Of a DNA stretch of 64,000 nucleotides, positions 18,360-26,644 are shown piece after piece (the first letter of the stretch is position 1; the number at the start of each line of letters is the position of its first letter). Both the position numbers and the translations under genes were made by a program. The DNA is from Streptomyces odonnellii. GTDB lineage: Bacteria > Actinomycetota > Actinomycetes > Streptomycetales > Streptomycetaceae. The notes under the pieces were generated by a model, which was not told the DNA's origin, searched no databases, and saw only the letters and a program-made list of their open reading frames with translations. The stretch is from assembly GCF_000981895.1 (NCBI RefSeq), contig NZ_LATD01000027.1, forward strand, positions 22,142 through 86,141, written 5' to 3'.

Positions 18360-19115
18360 TCAGGTGAGGAAGCCGCCATCAACGGCCAGGTGGGCGCCAG
18401 TGATGTACGAGGCGTCGTCCGACAGAAGGAAGGCGACTGCCGTGGCGATCTCCCGCGGTTCCCCCAGGCGCTTGGCGGCGATGACGGCCGCGGTCGCTTC
18501 CGTCTCCTGCTGGGTTGCGGCGTCGAGCATCGGGGTGGCGATGACGCCGGGCTGGAGCTCGTTGATCCGAACTCCGCGAGCGGCCCAGTCGTTGGCAGCG
18601 GAACGAGTGATGCCGCGGATACCGTGCTTGGATGCCGAGTAGGCGGCCCGGAACGGCAGGCCGCGGTCGGCGTAGACACTGGAGACGTTGACGATCGCCC
18701 CACCGCCAGAGGCTTCGATAGCAGGCAGCTCAGCCTTCATGCCGTAATAGATGGAGGACAGATTGGTGGCGATCGTGTTGTCCCACACGTCGTTGGGCAG
18801 GTCGGGCAGGTCGCGGTGCTCGCTGCTTATGCCCGCATTGTTGACCGCGTAGTGCAGGGCGCCGAAGCGATCCACGGTGGCTGTGACGGCACGCTGCATG
18901 GCGTCAGCGTCGGACACGTCCGCGGGGATGGAGATGGCCTCACTGCCGGCCTTGGTGACGGCGGCCGCCACCTCGTGCAGCGGCGTTTCGCGGCGACCCA
19001 CCAGGGTCACCTTGGCACCGCGCTCGGCGAGAAGAATGGCGGTGGCCGCGCCCATGCCGGAGCCGGCACCGGTGATGATGGCGACCTTGTTCTCGAATTC
19101 CTTGTCTCGAGACAT
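18360..19115 (-). CDS. SDR-family NAD(P)-dependent oxidoreductase
   Basis: 251 residues, standard classical SDR. Cofactor motif GAGSGMGAA (15-23), NNAG in VNNAGISSEH, catalytic Ser in VNVSSVYADRG and YSASKHG with Tyr and Lys. C-terminal VDGGFLT is typical. It oxidises or reduces an alcohol or ketone, substrate unknown. The ATG at 19115 is in a good context. The upstream stretch contains AATGATCATT, a possible operator. It reads towards the IS701 relic and is separated from the next SDR by a hairpin at 19228. Confidence 0.92.
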   Translation of the reverse strand: MSRDKEFENKVAIITGAGSGMGAATAILLAERGAKVTLVGRRETPLHEVAAAVTKAGSEAISIPADVSDADAMQRAVTATVDRFGALHYAVNNAGISSEHRDLPDLPNDVWDNTIATNLSSIYYGMKAELPAIEASGGGAIVNVSSVYADRGLPFRAAYSASKHGIRGITRSAANDWAARGVRINELQPGVIATPMLDAATQQETEATAAVIAAKRLGEPREIATAVAFLLSDDASYITGAHLAVDGGFLT

Positions 19116-19227
19116 GGCTGTGCCCTACCTTTCGGGTGGGTTCGAAATGATCATTCGTACGATCAGCGGAGCCCAGGAGCTCTGGGTATGGCTGATGACT
19201 GTGCGACCGCTCGATGGATCAAGGATC

Positions 19228-19249
19228 TCCTTCAGCGTGAGCTGAAGGA
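19228..19249 (-). terminator. Hairpin between the two SDR genes
   Basis: TCCTTCAGC, loop GTGA, GCTGAAGGA: a perfect 9-base stem 47 bases past the stop of the SDR at 19296-20138. Confidence 0.65.
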
Positions 19250-19295
19250 CAAGGAACGGTTCGGTGGACGGCTGCGCGGCGCGGGTGAGACCGGT

Positions 19296-20138
19296 CTACT
19301 GCCCCTGATCCGCTCCGGCGGAGACGGACTCACTCACGTTCCGCCACTCCGCGTCAGTGTTGGCGAGGGCCTGCGCAAAGCCCGTCGCGTACTGGTAGGC
19401 GTCTGCACCGATCAGGAGCCGCAGCGGGGCGTCCTCGCTACCGGCGATCTCGTGAACCACCTGGGCGACCTTGGCCGGGTCGGAGGCCTCTACGCCAGAG
19501 GCGTTCCTGAGCATGTCCGCGAAGGCGCCGACGGTGGCCTGGTAGGGCTCGCTGACCGGCGGAATACTCATGGACGATCCGGCCCAGTCGGTGCGCATGC
19601 CACCCGGCTCAATGACAGTGACCTTGATGCCCAGTGGGGCGACCTCCTGGGAGAGGACGGTGGAGAAGCCGCCGACGGCCCACTTCGCGCTCTGGTAGGC
19701 GGACAGGCCCACGGAACCGATCCTGCCGCCGACCGAGGAGACCTGGATGATGTGTCCTGAGCCCTGCTGACGCAGGATGGGCAGGACGGCCTTGGTGACC
19801 AATACGACGCCGAAGAAGTTGGTGTCGACCTGAGCGCGGAAGTCGTCGACCGTCATGTCTTCGACAGCGGCGAGATTGCCGTAGCCGGCGTTGTTGACCA
19901 CGACATCGAGGCGGCCGAAGGCTTCCGCACCCTGCTGCACGGCCTGGAGGACGTTCTCGTGGTCGTTGACGTCGAGGGCGACGGCGCGGATGCGGTCACC
20001 GTAGCGGGCGACGAGGTCGTCGAGCTGGGCGGGCTTACGGGCAGTGGCGATCACCTGGTCGCCGGCCTCAAGAGCCGTCTCGACGATGGCGCGGCCCAGA
20101 CCACGCGAGCTGCCAGTGACAAACCAGACCTTGGACAT
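19296..20138 (-). CDS. SDR-family oxidoreductase, intact copy of a duplicated pair
   Basis: 280 residues from the ATG at 20138 (MSKVWFVTGSSRGLGRAIVE). The frame extends to 20177, but this start matches the paralogue at 9631. Cofactor TGSSRGLG (8-15), VVNNAGYGN, Ser in VSSVGGRIGS and YQSAK with Tyr and Lys. After the active site it continues VEPGGMRTDWAGSS, as in oxidoreductases of the SDR subgroup acting on small carbonyls. Divergent from a TetR gene that has lost its DNA-binding domain, so repression at this locus would depend on the intact TetR paralogue at 8.9 kb. Confidence 0.93.
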   Translation of the reverse strand: MSKVWFVTGSSRGLGRAIVETALEAGDQVIATARKPAQLDDLVARYGDRIRAVALDVNDHENVLQAVQQGAEAFGRLDVVVNNAGYGNLAAVEDMTVDDFRAQVDTNFFGVVLVTKAVLPILRQQGSGHIIQVSSVGGRIGSVGLSAYQSAKWAVGGFSTVLSQEVAPLGIKVTVIEPGGMRTDWAGSSMSIPPVSEPYQATVGAFADMLRNASGVEASDPAKVAQVVHEIAGSEDAPLRLLIGADAYQYATGFAQALANTDAEWRNVSESVSAGADQGQ

Positions 20139-20181
20139 GAGGATTTCCATCTCTGAGGGAGGTTGCCCCGAGGTCATTAAC

Positions 20182-20251
20182 AGACCAGTGGGCTCTTGCG
20201 GAGAACGTAAGGCACCGCCGGTCTAATGTCAAAAGACCGTAGGTCTGTAAC
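20182..20251. promoter_or_regulatory. GACCGNNGGT boxes upstream of the intact SDR
   Basis: ACCGCCGGTCTAATGTC (20214) and GACCGTAGGTCTGTAAC (20235) lie 21 bases apart, with a divergent half-site CAGACCAGTGGG at 20181. They match the three boxes at 9547-9613 that precede the paralogous pair. Confidence 0.6.
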
Positions 20252-20259
20252 CTGGGGGG

Positions 20260-20764
20260 ATGTCGACCTTTCAACGTGCTTGCAGCGAGGAGCAGCGTGA
20301 GCTCCGGAGGCGGTGATCTGCCTGAGTTGCTTGCTCCCGAAATCGACCCGGACGCTCCCGTTGAGGGGCGCGGTGATCGGCTTGCCGGCGTCCTTGTCCG
20401 ATCGTTGGAGGGGCGCCGAGTCCTGTGTGACCTCTTCAGTGCCCAGGCTGGCGTGTTGGAGCGCAACGTCTCCGCCGAAGGGGCCGGCCACTGGAAGCGG
20501 ACGGCAATCGGCAACGTTGATGTCATGGCTGCACTGGTGCGCCGTTGGCTCCCCGAACTGGGCGACGGCGCGGCGGCGTTCTGTGCTCAGGCTGTGATGG
20601 TGGCTGGCGCAGTGTGGACCCATGCCCGCCCGTCCGCTGCCATGCTCGACGCCTACGACGCCGACCCTTCCCTGGCTCAACTGCGCATGGGCTTCGCTCC
20701 CGCTCTGCGGACTGTGCTGGCCGCCTTGATGGCTGGCACGCTGGCCCGCGCTGCGGCGTTGTGA
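20260..20764 (+). pseudogene. TetR-family regulator lacking its HTH by internal deletion
   Basis: The ATG at 20260 gives MSTFQRACSEEQREL, matching MTTFRRARSAEQREI of the intact regulator, then reaches TGA at 20314. In another frame the sequence resumes at LPELLAPEID, corresponding to residue 78 of the paralogue, and stays homologous to the end (CDLFSAQAGVLERNVS, LPELGDGAAAFCAQAV). About 61 residues, essentially the whole DNA-binding domain, are missing and the frame is shifted. Even if the remaining frame were translated it could not bind DNA. Confidence 0.85.
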
Positions 20765-21322
20765 CGATGCGGTGTGAGGGAGTGTCCCGTCTGGGCGGAC
20801 TCACGGTGACTCCTGGATGACCGATGGTTCACTGAATGATATCTATTATGGCTATGTTTATAAGGTTCGCAAGTGGCCGGGCAGAGACTTCTGGCCGCAT
20901 GAGGTGCGGCGGCCTCATCGGGTGTCGAGAGGAACGGTGCGGCGATCCGGAAGGCGGCGAGCATCGTGACGAAGAAGGCGGAGCTGTTCAGGCCCGGCTA
21001 CGGTCCTCCGGTATCCTCCGCGCCTTGGCGAGCATCGCCGAGCGAGGCAAGCCACGATCTGATGTGGGTCGCTACCGGCTGAGTGGCGACAGCGGATCGC
21101 TGCTCGCCGACTGTTGCCGCGCTCGGCTGTCGCCCGGAGCCGGACCTCCGTAGCGCCGGCTGTGTGATCTGGGCGGCGTTCGAACAGGGGCTGCTCACCT
21201 CGCCGGGCCGCCCCCCATCCCTCGGTGGCCGCGGCCCGCCCCGGAGGCCACTCTGTCGTCCATCTAGATATTCTTGCTACTATGCACATAGTTTAGGGCT
21301 GTTCGAAGCGAAGGGACGCGCG
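20765..21322. other. Intergenic region with AT-rich boxes, no gene seen
   Basis: About 560 bases between the TetR relic and an aldehyde dehydrogenase. AT-rich islands stand out: TATTATGGCTATGTTTATAA near 20845, and CTATGCACATAG at 21280-21291, the latter 32 bases from the dehydrogenase start. Both resemble boxes in front of other catabolic genes here. The 105-codon frame from 20836 has no family resemblance. Confidence 0.5.
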
Positions 21323-22774
21323 GTGATCAGAAACTTCGAGATGTACGTGGACGGCGCATGGCGATCCTCGGCATCAGGGGAAGTCATCGAGTCGATCAAC
21401 CCCTACACCCGCGAAGTGTGGGCCACCGTACCCGCGGGAACGGCCGCCGACGTCGATGCAGCGGTGTCCGCTGCTGTGCGGGCGTCGGCCGACCCCGAGT
21501 GGAGCCGCAATCCGAAGGTGCGCGCGAAGCTGCTGACGCGCCTTGCCGACGCCCTGGCAGATGAGGCCGACACGATCGCTGAGATCGAAAGCCGCGACAA
21601 CGGCAAGGTCATCAACGAAGAACTGGCCATGAACCGTGCCGTCCCCGGCTGGTATCGCTATGCCGCGGCCGTGGCCGAAACGGCAGCGGGGCAGGTCCCG
21701 TATGGCAACGACCCCGCAGTGCTCAGCCTGACTGAACGTGAGCCCTATGGCGTGGTTGGCATTCAGACGCCCTGGAACACGCCCGGCGTGTTGCTGGCTC
21801 AGATGGCAAGCATGGCGCTGGCGGCCGGGAACACGATCGTCGTCAAGCCGTCCGAACTTGCGCCGTGCTCGTTGCTCGAGTTCGCGCGAGTCGTTCATGA
21901 GGTCGGTTTCCCGGCAGGAGTGGTCAATGTCGTAACCGGACTGGGCCCGATCGTGGGTCAGGCGTTGTGCGAGCACCCGGGCGTCGACAAGCTGACGCTG
22001 ACGGGTGGGCCCGAGGCGGGACGGATCGTCGCCGCACAGGCCGCCCGGCGTCTTGTTCCGGCGGTCATGGAGCTTGGCGGGAAGTCGGCCAATCTGGTGT
22101 TCCCGGATGCCGACGTCGAGCAGGCGGCTGCTGCGGTGGCAGCCGGCTTCACAAGCGCCGGTGGGCAGAGCTGCGTCGCTGGCACGCGTGTGCTGGTCCA
22201 TCGCTCCATTCACGACGAAGTGGTCAAGCGCGTCGTTGAGCGGTTGGCCGGCCTGCGTCTTGGTGACCCCTCCCAGCCCGATACGGACATGGGGCCCCTG
22301 TGTACGAGCGACCAGGTACAGCGAGTGCAGTCTTTCGTCGATCGTGGTCTTGCTGACGGGGCAACGCTGAGGAAGGGCGGACGCACGCAGGCGGAGGAGG
22401 GCACCTTCTTCTTCCCGCCGGTGGTCTTCACCGATGTCACACCGGAGATGTCCGTCTTCTCCGAGGAGATCTTCGGGCCAGTCCTGTCCGTGGTGCCCTT
22501 CGACACTGAGGAAGAGGCGATCAGACTCAACAACGCGACACCGTACGGCCTGGCGGCCGGCGTGTGGACCCGGGACCTCAACCGGGCGCACCGGGTGTCC
22601 CGCGCGCTGAAGGCGGGGACCGTCTGGGTGAACCACTATCGCCGGGGTGACGCAGCCTTCCCATTCGGGGGTTACGGCCACAGCGGCTACGGCCGAGTCA
22701 ACGGAATCGACGGCTACCGCGAGATGTCGCGCACAAAGAGCGTCCAGATCCTCCTCAGCGGCGCGGAAGACTGA
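21323..22774 (+). CDS. Aldehyde dehydrogenase
   Basis: 483 residues from the GTG at 21323 (MIRNFEMYVDGAW) with AAGGGA before it; the open frame runs further upstream without coding signs. NAD(P)-dependent oxidation of an aldehyde to an acid. All key residues are present: the oxyanion Asn in TPWNTPG, the general base Glu in MELGGKSAN and the nucleophile Cys in AGGQSCVAGTR. FGPVLSVVPF and the C-terminal FGGYGHSGYGR are also standard. First gene of the catabolic supercluster, downstream of the CTATGCACATAG palindrome. Substrate perhaps an aromatic or alicyclic aldehyde (inference). Confidence 0.94.
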   Translation: MIRNFEMYVDGAWRSSASGEVIESINPYTREVWATVPAGTAADVDAAVSAAVRASADPEWSRNPKVRAKLLTRLADALADEADTIAEIESRDNGKVINEELAMNRAVPGWYRYAAAVAETAAGQVPYGNDPAVLSLTEREPYGVVGIQTPWNTPGVLLAQMASMALAAGNTIVVKPSELAPCSLLEFARVVHEVGFPAGVVNVVTGLGPIVGQALCEHPGVDKLTLTGGPEAGRIVAAQAARRLVPAVMELGGKSANLVFPDADVEQAAAAVAAGFTSAGGQSCVAGTRVLVHRSIHDEVVKRVVERLAGLRLGDPSQPDTDMGPLCTSDQVQRVQSFVDRGLADGATLRKGGRTQAEEGTFFFPPVVFTDVTPEMSVFSEEIFGPVLSVVPFDTEEEAIRLNNATPYGLAAGVWTRDLNRAHRVSRALKAGTVWVNHYRRGDAAFPFGGYGHSGYGRVNGIDGYREMSRTKSVQILLSGAED

Positions 22775-22804
22775 CATTGGCAGGCCAGCCCGTAGCGGTT
22801 ACTG

Positions 22805-23027
22805 CTAGAGCCTCTTGTTTGGATCTTGCTGGGCTCGCGTGCCCGCTGTGACATCAGCCGCTGCCGCGGCGGGCCGCGTCTCGCCGCGTTGCCGTCAGTC
22901 ACCAGGGCTTCGCCATGGCTCCATCCTCCGCCTTGCGATCCGCCCCCGTAGCCTGAACGGCACGGGAGGTACCCCCTCCACCAGACGCCGCTCCCTGATC
23001 CAGCCAGATCCAAACGAAAGACCCTAG
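22805..23027. mobile_element. CTAG-bounded MITE, copy 2
   Basis: The left end CTAGAGCCTCTTGTTTGGAT and the reverse complement of the right end CTAGGGTCTTTCGTTTGGAT form terminal repeats. Flanks and ends both carry CTAG. The inside shares CACCAGGGCTTCGCCATGGC and TCCATCCTCCGCCTTGCGAT with copy 3, and the GTAGCCTGAACGGCACGGGA block, inverted, with copy 1. It lies between the aldehyde dehydrogenase and the MmgE/PrpD gene. Confidence 0.85.
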
Positions 23028-23104
23028 GCCCGATCGCAAAGCTTGGCCGGTCGACCTGCTCGCGAAGTCTGTTCAATCCGTTCCCGACGAAAGCCCCTGA
23101 GCTC

Positions 23105-24484
23105 ATGCCTGGTTCCATAGAGCATGCCTCCACGTCGACGGTCGCCGCCCGACTTGCCGAGTGGGTGGTCGATGTGAACTTCGACGACATACCGGAGGAC
23201 GTTGTCGAGACCGCCTGCCGGCTCGTTCTCGACCAACTCGGCCTGCAGATTCGCGGCTCGACGCTACCGAACGTCGCGCCGGTTCGTGCGGTGGCCGAAA
23301 GGCTTGCAGGAGCACCGGACTGCACTGTCACCGGCGCCGCATGGCGTACCACCGCTCCTCACGCCGCGTACGTCAACGGGACGATGGGCCACAGTTGCGA
23401 GTTCGACGACGCTCATATGCGCGCCGCGCACGCCACATCGACCGTCATCTCGACCGCGATCGCGTTCGGCGAGCAACACGGCAGCACGGGGCGCGACATC
23501 GTGACCGCGATTGTGGCCGGCCAGCAGGTCATGTCCCTGCTCGGTGCGGTGGCCATGCCGGGCATGCAGGATGCCGGGTGGCATATCTCGAAGGTTCTTG
23601 GTGTCTACGGCGCCGCAGCAACGGCGGGCCGCCTCCTCGGCCTGGACGCGGCCCAGCTGTGTAACGCCTTCGGTATCGCCGGAAGCGACGCTGGCGGAAC
23701 CATGGAGTACGACCGCAGTGGCGGCGAGGTCAAGCGGCTGCACGCGGGATCCGCGGCTCGGCTCGGCAGCGAGGCCGCCCTGCTTGCACAGGCGGGATAC
23801 ACCGGCCCGGCAACCATCTTCGAGGGCCACCGCGGCCTCTTCGCGGTTTTCGCACACGAGACCTCAGTCGCCCGGCTTGAAGAGGGCTGGGGCAAGTGGC
23901 AGATCCGCGACACAATGTTCCGGCTCTTCCCTGCCGTGTGCACGATCCATTCACCGATAGCGGCAGTCGCACGGCTCGTCGACGACCACGACATCGACTG
24001 GCGTGATGTGCGGTCGATCCGTGTCGGCCTTGATGAACTCTCCTTCGGGCACGGGGCGTCCATCGTGCATCCGCATGACGCGATCTCCGCGCAGTTCAGC
24101 CTGGCGTACAGCATCGCGCTCCGGCTGGTGCGGCGCAGCAACCGTGTCGCCGACTACTTCGACCGCTCCAGTTACACCGATCCGGGGATCGTGGCGGTGG
24201 CCGACCTTGTTGCGCCGTACCTGATGCCCGTCCCTGAGGGGGACCCGATCTTCAGTAGCGACGTCACGATCACGCTTCTGGACGGTACGGAGTACCACCA
24301 CTACGAGCGCGGCTTCCCGGGGCACACCGTCAACCCTGCAAGCGACGAACAGGTCCTGGCGAAGTTCCGCAGCAACGTCGAAGACATCCTTGATCCACAG
24401 CAGGCCGACGCTCTCATTGCTCTCGCCGCCGATCTGCCCAAGCTGGAGGGACTGAAGCCGTTGACCGCGCTGCTGAGCGGATGA
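23105..24484 (+). CDS. MmgE/PrpD family protein
   Basis: 459 residues. The family includes 2-methylcitrate dehydratase, cis-aconitate decarboxylase and several dehydratases/epimerases of catabolic clusters. Typical blocks: ETACRLVLDQLGLQIRGS (residues 35-52), NGTMGHSCEFDDAHM (about 93-107), AIVAGQQVMSLLGAVAM, the His-rich GWHISKVLGVYGAAATAG and FPAVCTIHSPIAAV. No methylcitrate synthase or isocitrate lyase lies nearby, so a role in propionate metabolism is not suggested; a dehydratase step on a ring-derived hydroxy-acid is possible. The start ATG at 23105 has a weak ribosome site; the MITE ends 77 bases upstream. Confidence 0.85.
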   Translation: MPGSIEHASTSTVAARLAEWVVDVNFDDIPEDVVETACRLVLDQLGLQIRGSTLPNVAPVRAVAERLAGAPDCTVTGAAWRTTAPHAAYVNGTMGHSCEFDDAHMRAAHATSTVISTAIAFGEQHGSTGRDIVTAIVAGQQVMSLLGAVAMPGMQDAGWHISKVLGVYGAAATAGRLLGLDAAQLCNAFGIAGSDAGGTMEYDRSGGEVKRLHAGSAARLGSEAALLAQAGYTGPATIFEGHRGLFAVFAHETSVARLEEGWGKWQIRDTMFRLFPAVCTIHSPIAAVARLVDDHDIDWRDVRSIRVGLDELSFGHGASIVHPHDAISAQFSLAYSIALRLVRRSNRVADYFDRSSYTDPGIVAVADLVAPYLMPVPEGDPIFSSDVTITLLDGTEYHHYERGFPGHTVNPASDEQVLAKFRSNVEDILDPQQADALIALAADLPKLEGLKPLTALLSG

Positions 24485-24508
24485 CGAGGGGGACCGCGAC
24501 CAGGCACC

Positions 24509-24540
24509 GGACTACGGCCATCGGCCGCTGGCCGTAGTCC
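24509..24540. terminator. Hairpin between convergent MmgE/PrpD and padC genes
   Basis: GGACTACGGCC and GGCCGTAGTCC form a perfect 11-base stem with a 10-base loop, 25 bases past the MmgE/PrpD stop. It may serve both directions. Confidence 0.75.
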
Positions 24541-24676
24541 CCTGGCGCTGCGAGCCGGTGAGACAACCACACGGCAAAGTAAGCGAGTTGGGCCCGCCGG
24601 CAGTTGCACGGAAAGGGCAGGGCCTCCTGCCGCTCGACTTCCGCGAAGTCCGAGGCAGCCGGGAGCCTTCGGGTGC

Positions 24677-25195
24677 TCAGTTGGTGCGGTCGGCCCAGCC
24701 GGCGGGGAGGTCGCCGGGAGCGACGGAGACGGCGGACTCATCATCGGTGCCGATGTGTTCGAACAGGGTGATCGTGGCGAACTTGGGGACGACATCGATG
24801 GGGTAGGTCGGTCCCGCGTCGCGGTAGGCGCGCATCTCGTCGAGGTGGTCGTTCTGGAAGCAGACGGTGCGACCGCCGTTCTCCCGCACCCAGCGCGGGA
24901 AAAAGATGACTCCGTGCACGCGACGCTTGCCCGGCATGACGTTGACCACCACGGAGGTGCCGGTGGGTTCGTTCCAGGAAACTTTGTAGCTGTCCTCGTC
25001 GAGCTGGACCAGGTCGACTTCCTGGCCCTTCACCCAGCGACCGCCGACCATTCCGGAGTGGACGCGGTAGTCGATGGTGTGGTCGTTCTTCACGTACATC
25101 TCGTACTGCCAGCCGGTGGCGTAGGTGTACACCAAGCGGTATCCCACAATGCCAGAGAGGTCCTGCGGCGGAACAGGATCAGTCACGGTAGTCAC
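24677..25195 (-). CDS. padC: Phenolic acid decarboxylase
   Basis: 172 residues from the GTG at 25195, with GGAGG six bases before it. It closely follows Bacillus PadC in order: [57 protein letters not shown] and [11 protein letters not shown]. The catalytic set known from the family is present (Tyr23, Tyr25, Arg44, Glu76). It converts p-coumarate, ferulate or caffeate to vinylphenols without cofactor, a detoxification or first catabolic step. An AGTTTTG-CTT-CAAAACT palindrome lies directly upstream. Same strand as the P450 gene, 190 bases after its stop. Confidence 0.95.
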   Translation of the reverse strand: MTTVTDPVPPQDLSGIVGYRLVYTYATGWQYEMYVKNDHTIDYRVHSGMVGGRWVKGQEVDLVQLDEDSYKVSWNEPTGTSVVVNVMPGKRRVHGVIFFPRWVRENGGRTVCFQNDHLDEMRAYRDAGPTYPIDVVPKFATITLFEHIGTDDESAVSVAPGDLPAGWADRTN

Positions 25196-25211
25196 GGAGT
25201 GCCTCCAAAAT

Positions 25212-25228
25212 AGTTTTGCTTCAAAACT
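25212..25228. promoter_or_regulatory. Perfect palindrome in the padC leader
   Basis: AGTTTTG, spacer CTT, CAAAACT, ending 17 bases before the padC start and just beyond its ribosome site. AT-rich in a GC-rich region and in the right place for a repressor responsive to phenolic acids. Confidence 0.6.
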
Positions 25229-25384
25229 CTTGCTTGCTGGGATCATGGACACCGCGACCGAGTTGGGCCGACTCATAGGACCCCTGCGCCGTGCGGTGCT
25301 GCGCACTCGCCTCTTGACGGTCACCGCGTATCGGTTCCGCGGCCGAGCCGCAGACGCACACCCTAGGGACAGCCACCGCTGCTG

Positions 25385-26644
25385 TCAGCTTTCCGACGCC
25401 TCTACCGGCACGAGGACGTCGTACCGTGCGAAACGCCGACCGCCCTCCACGCCCACCAGTTCATGGATGCCCTTGGGGTCTTGACGGAAGCCGCTTTGCA
25501 GGAGGAGCCGCAGTAGCTTCGTCTGGATGCCCTGGGCCTCCTCGCTGCCCTGCTCCCACAAGAGCATCGGACGGCCGAGACAGACATGCGGGCCGGCCCC
25601 GAAAGCCACACCGAAGTGTGCCACCTTGGGGTCGAGCGGCTTGCGGTACGGATCGTAGGCGTCGGCGTTCTGGCCGAAGACGGTGCGATCCTGGTTGGCG
25701 GCGCCGAGCCAGCTTGCGACCCACGAACCGGCCGGAATGGACCGGCCGGTCGATTCCAGCACCGTGTCGGAAACAGCGATCCGGACCAGATAGGGACGTG
25801 AAGAGCGGTGCAAGCGGAGAGTCTCCTTCACCGCCAGGTTCAAAAACTCGCGCTCACCGATGCGCGCCCAGTCTTCGGGGTGCGCCGCCAGCCACTGCTG
25901 GATGTCGTCCAGCGCCCAGGCGGCTTGCGAGACAGGGTTGTTCACCGCAGCGGCCAGCAGAGCCACCGCTTCCCGGAAGATGGGCTCGAGGTCGGGTTCC
26001 TCGTCGCCGGCGTCGGCGAGCATGCTGGTGAGCAGGTCGGCAGGGAGGTCGTCAATGGTCCCACCCTCTTGGGCCACGCGACGCAGAAGCGCCCTGCGCC
26101 GTTTGATGCTGGGCAGGAACATCTCCTCATGTACCTGTTCACGGGCCTCGCGGGCCCGGGTGATGATCTTGTCGCGCTCCCCTTCGGGAGCGTACTCGAC
26201 CATGAGGCTGCCCAGGATGGGGGCAGCCAGCTCCAGAAACCGCTCCACTTGCTCGTCGCTGTCGATGTTGTCGATGCCGACGAACGCTGCGGTGACGCGC
26301 CAGACGATGCGGCGGCAGAAATCGATGAGGTCGAAGCGGAAGGCTCCGTCGCTCGGCGGCACTGTCTCCTTGACATGACCGAGGTGGTGGGCGAAGACCT
26401 CGTCCAACAGGTGCCCCTGGGCACCCCACGGCTGTGTCGGGGTGAGCATCTTCATCAGTGCGCGCCTGCGCTGAAGATGCTCACGCCCGTCGATGGCGAC
26501 GAGCGTGCCGTGGACGAATTCATCGGACTCGGCCTTCGTGCCGGTCAGGACGAAATCCCGGCCTCGGCGCAGGACCTCCTCGACCTCACGGTACTCGGTG
26601 AGCTGGATGAAGGTCTCGGGCTGCCACGTATTGTTCAGGCTCAT
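25385..26644 (-). CDS. Cytochrome P450 with atypical I-helix
   Basis: 419 residues. The heme loop reads FGAGPHVCLG with Cys355; the ExxR pair is in VKETLRLH. The I-helix, near residue 235, reads LLAAAVNNPVSQ where most P450s have AGxDT or AGxET, so both the acid and the alcohol of oxygen activation are absent and replaced by Asn-Asn-Pro. The substrate-oxidising role is therefore uncertain; P450s lacking the Thr are known among peroxygenase-type and other atypical members. ATG at 26644 overlaps the CaiB stop (ATGA). Third gene of the extradiol dioxygenase-CoA transferase-P450 operon, followed by padC. Membrane-free, cytosolic bacterial type. Confidence 0.9.
   Translation of the reverse strand: MSLNNTWQPETFIQLTEYREVEEVLRRGRDFVLTGTKAESDEFVHGTLVAIDGREHLQRRRALMKMLTPTQPWGAQGHLLDEVFAHHLGHVKETVPPSDGAFRFDLIDFCRRIVWRVTAAFVGIDNIDSDEQVERFLELAAPILGSLMVEYAPEGERDKIITRAREAREQVHEEMFLPSIKRRRALLRRVAQEGGTIDDLPADLLTSMLADAGDEEPDLEPIFREAVALLAAAVNNPVSQAAWALDDIQQWLAAHPEDWARIGEREFLNLAVKETLRLHRSSRPYLVRIAVSDTVLESTGRSIPAGSWVASWLGAANQDRTVFGQNADAYDPYRKPLDPKVAHFGVAFGAGPHVCLGRPMLLWEQGSEEAQGIQTKLLRLLLQSGFRQDPKGIHELVGVEGGRRFARYDVLVPVEASES

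Noticed and set aside
18222..19760. 512-codon plus-strand frame
   Set aside because: Antisense to two SDR genes with clear active sites; glycine/aspartate-rich shadow.
20836..21153. 105-codon frame before the aldehyde dehydrogenase, possibly a regulator relic
   Set aside because: Weak resemblance to an IclR HTH only over a few residues; not supportable.
21374..22777. 467-codon minus-strand frame
   Set aside because: Antisense to the aldehyde dehydrogenase with complete catalytic residues.
22805..23027. Long hairpin as a terminator for the aldehyde dehydrogenase
   Set aside because: The repeats are terminal inverted repeats shared with two other loci, so a mobile element explains them better.
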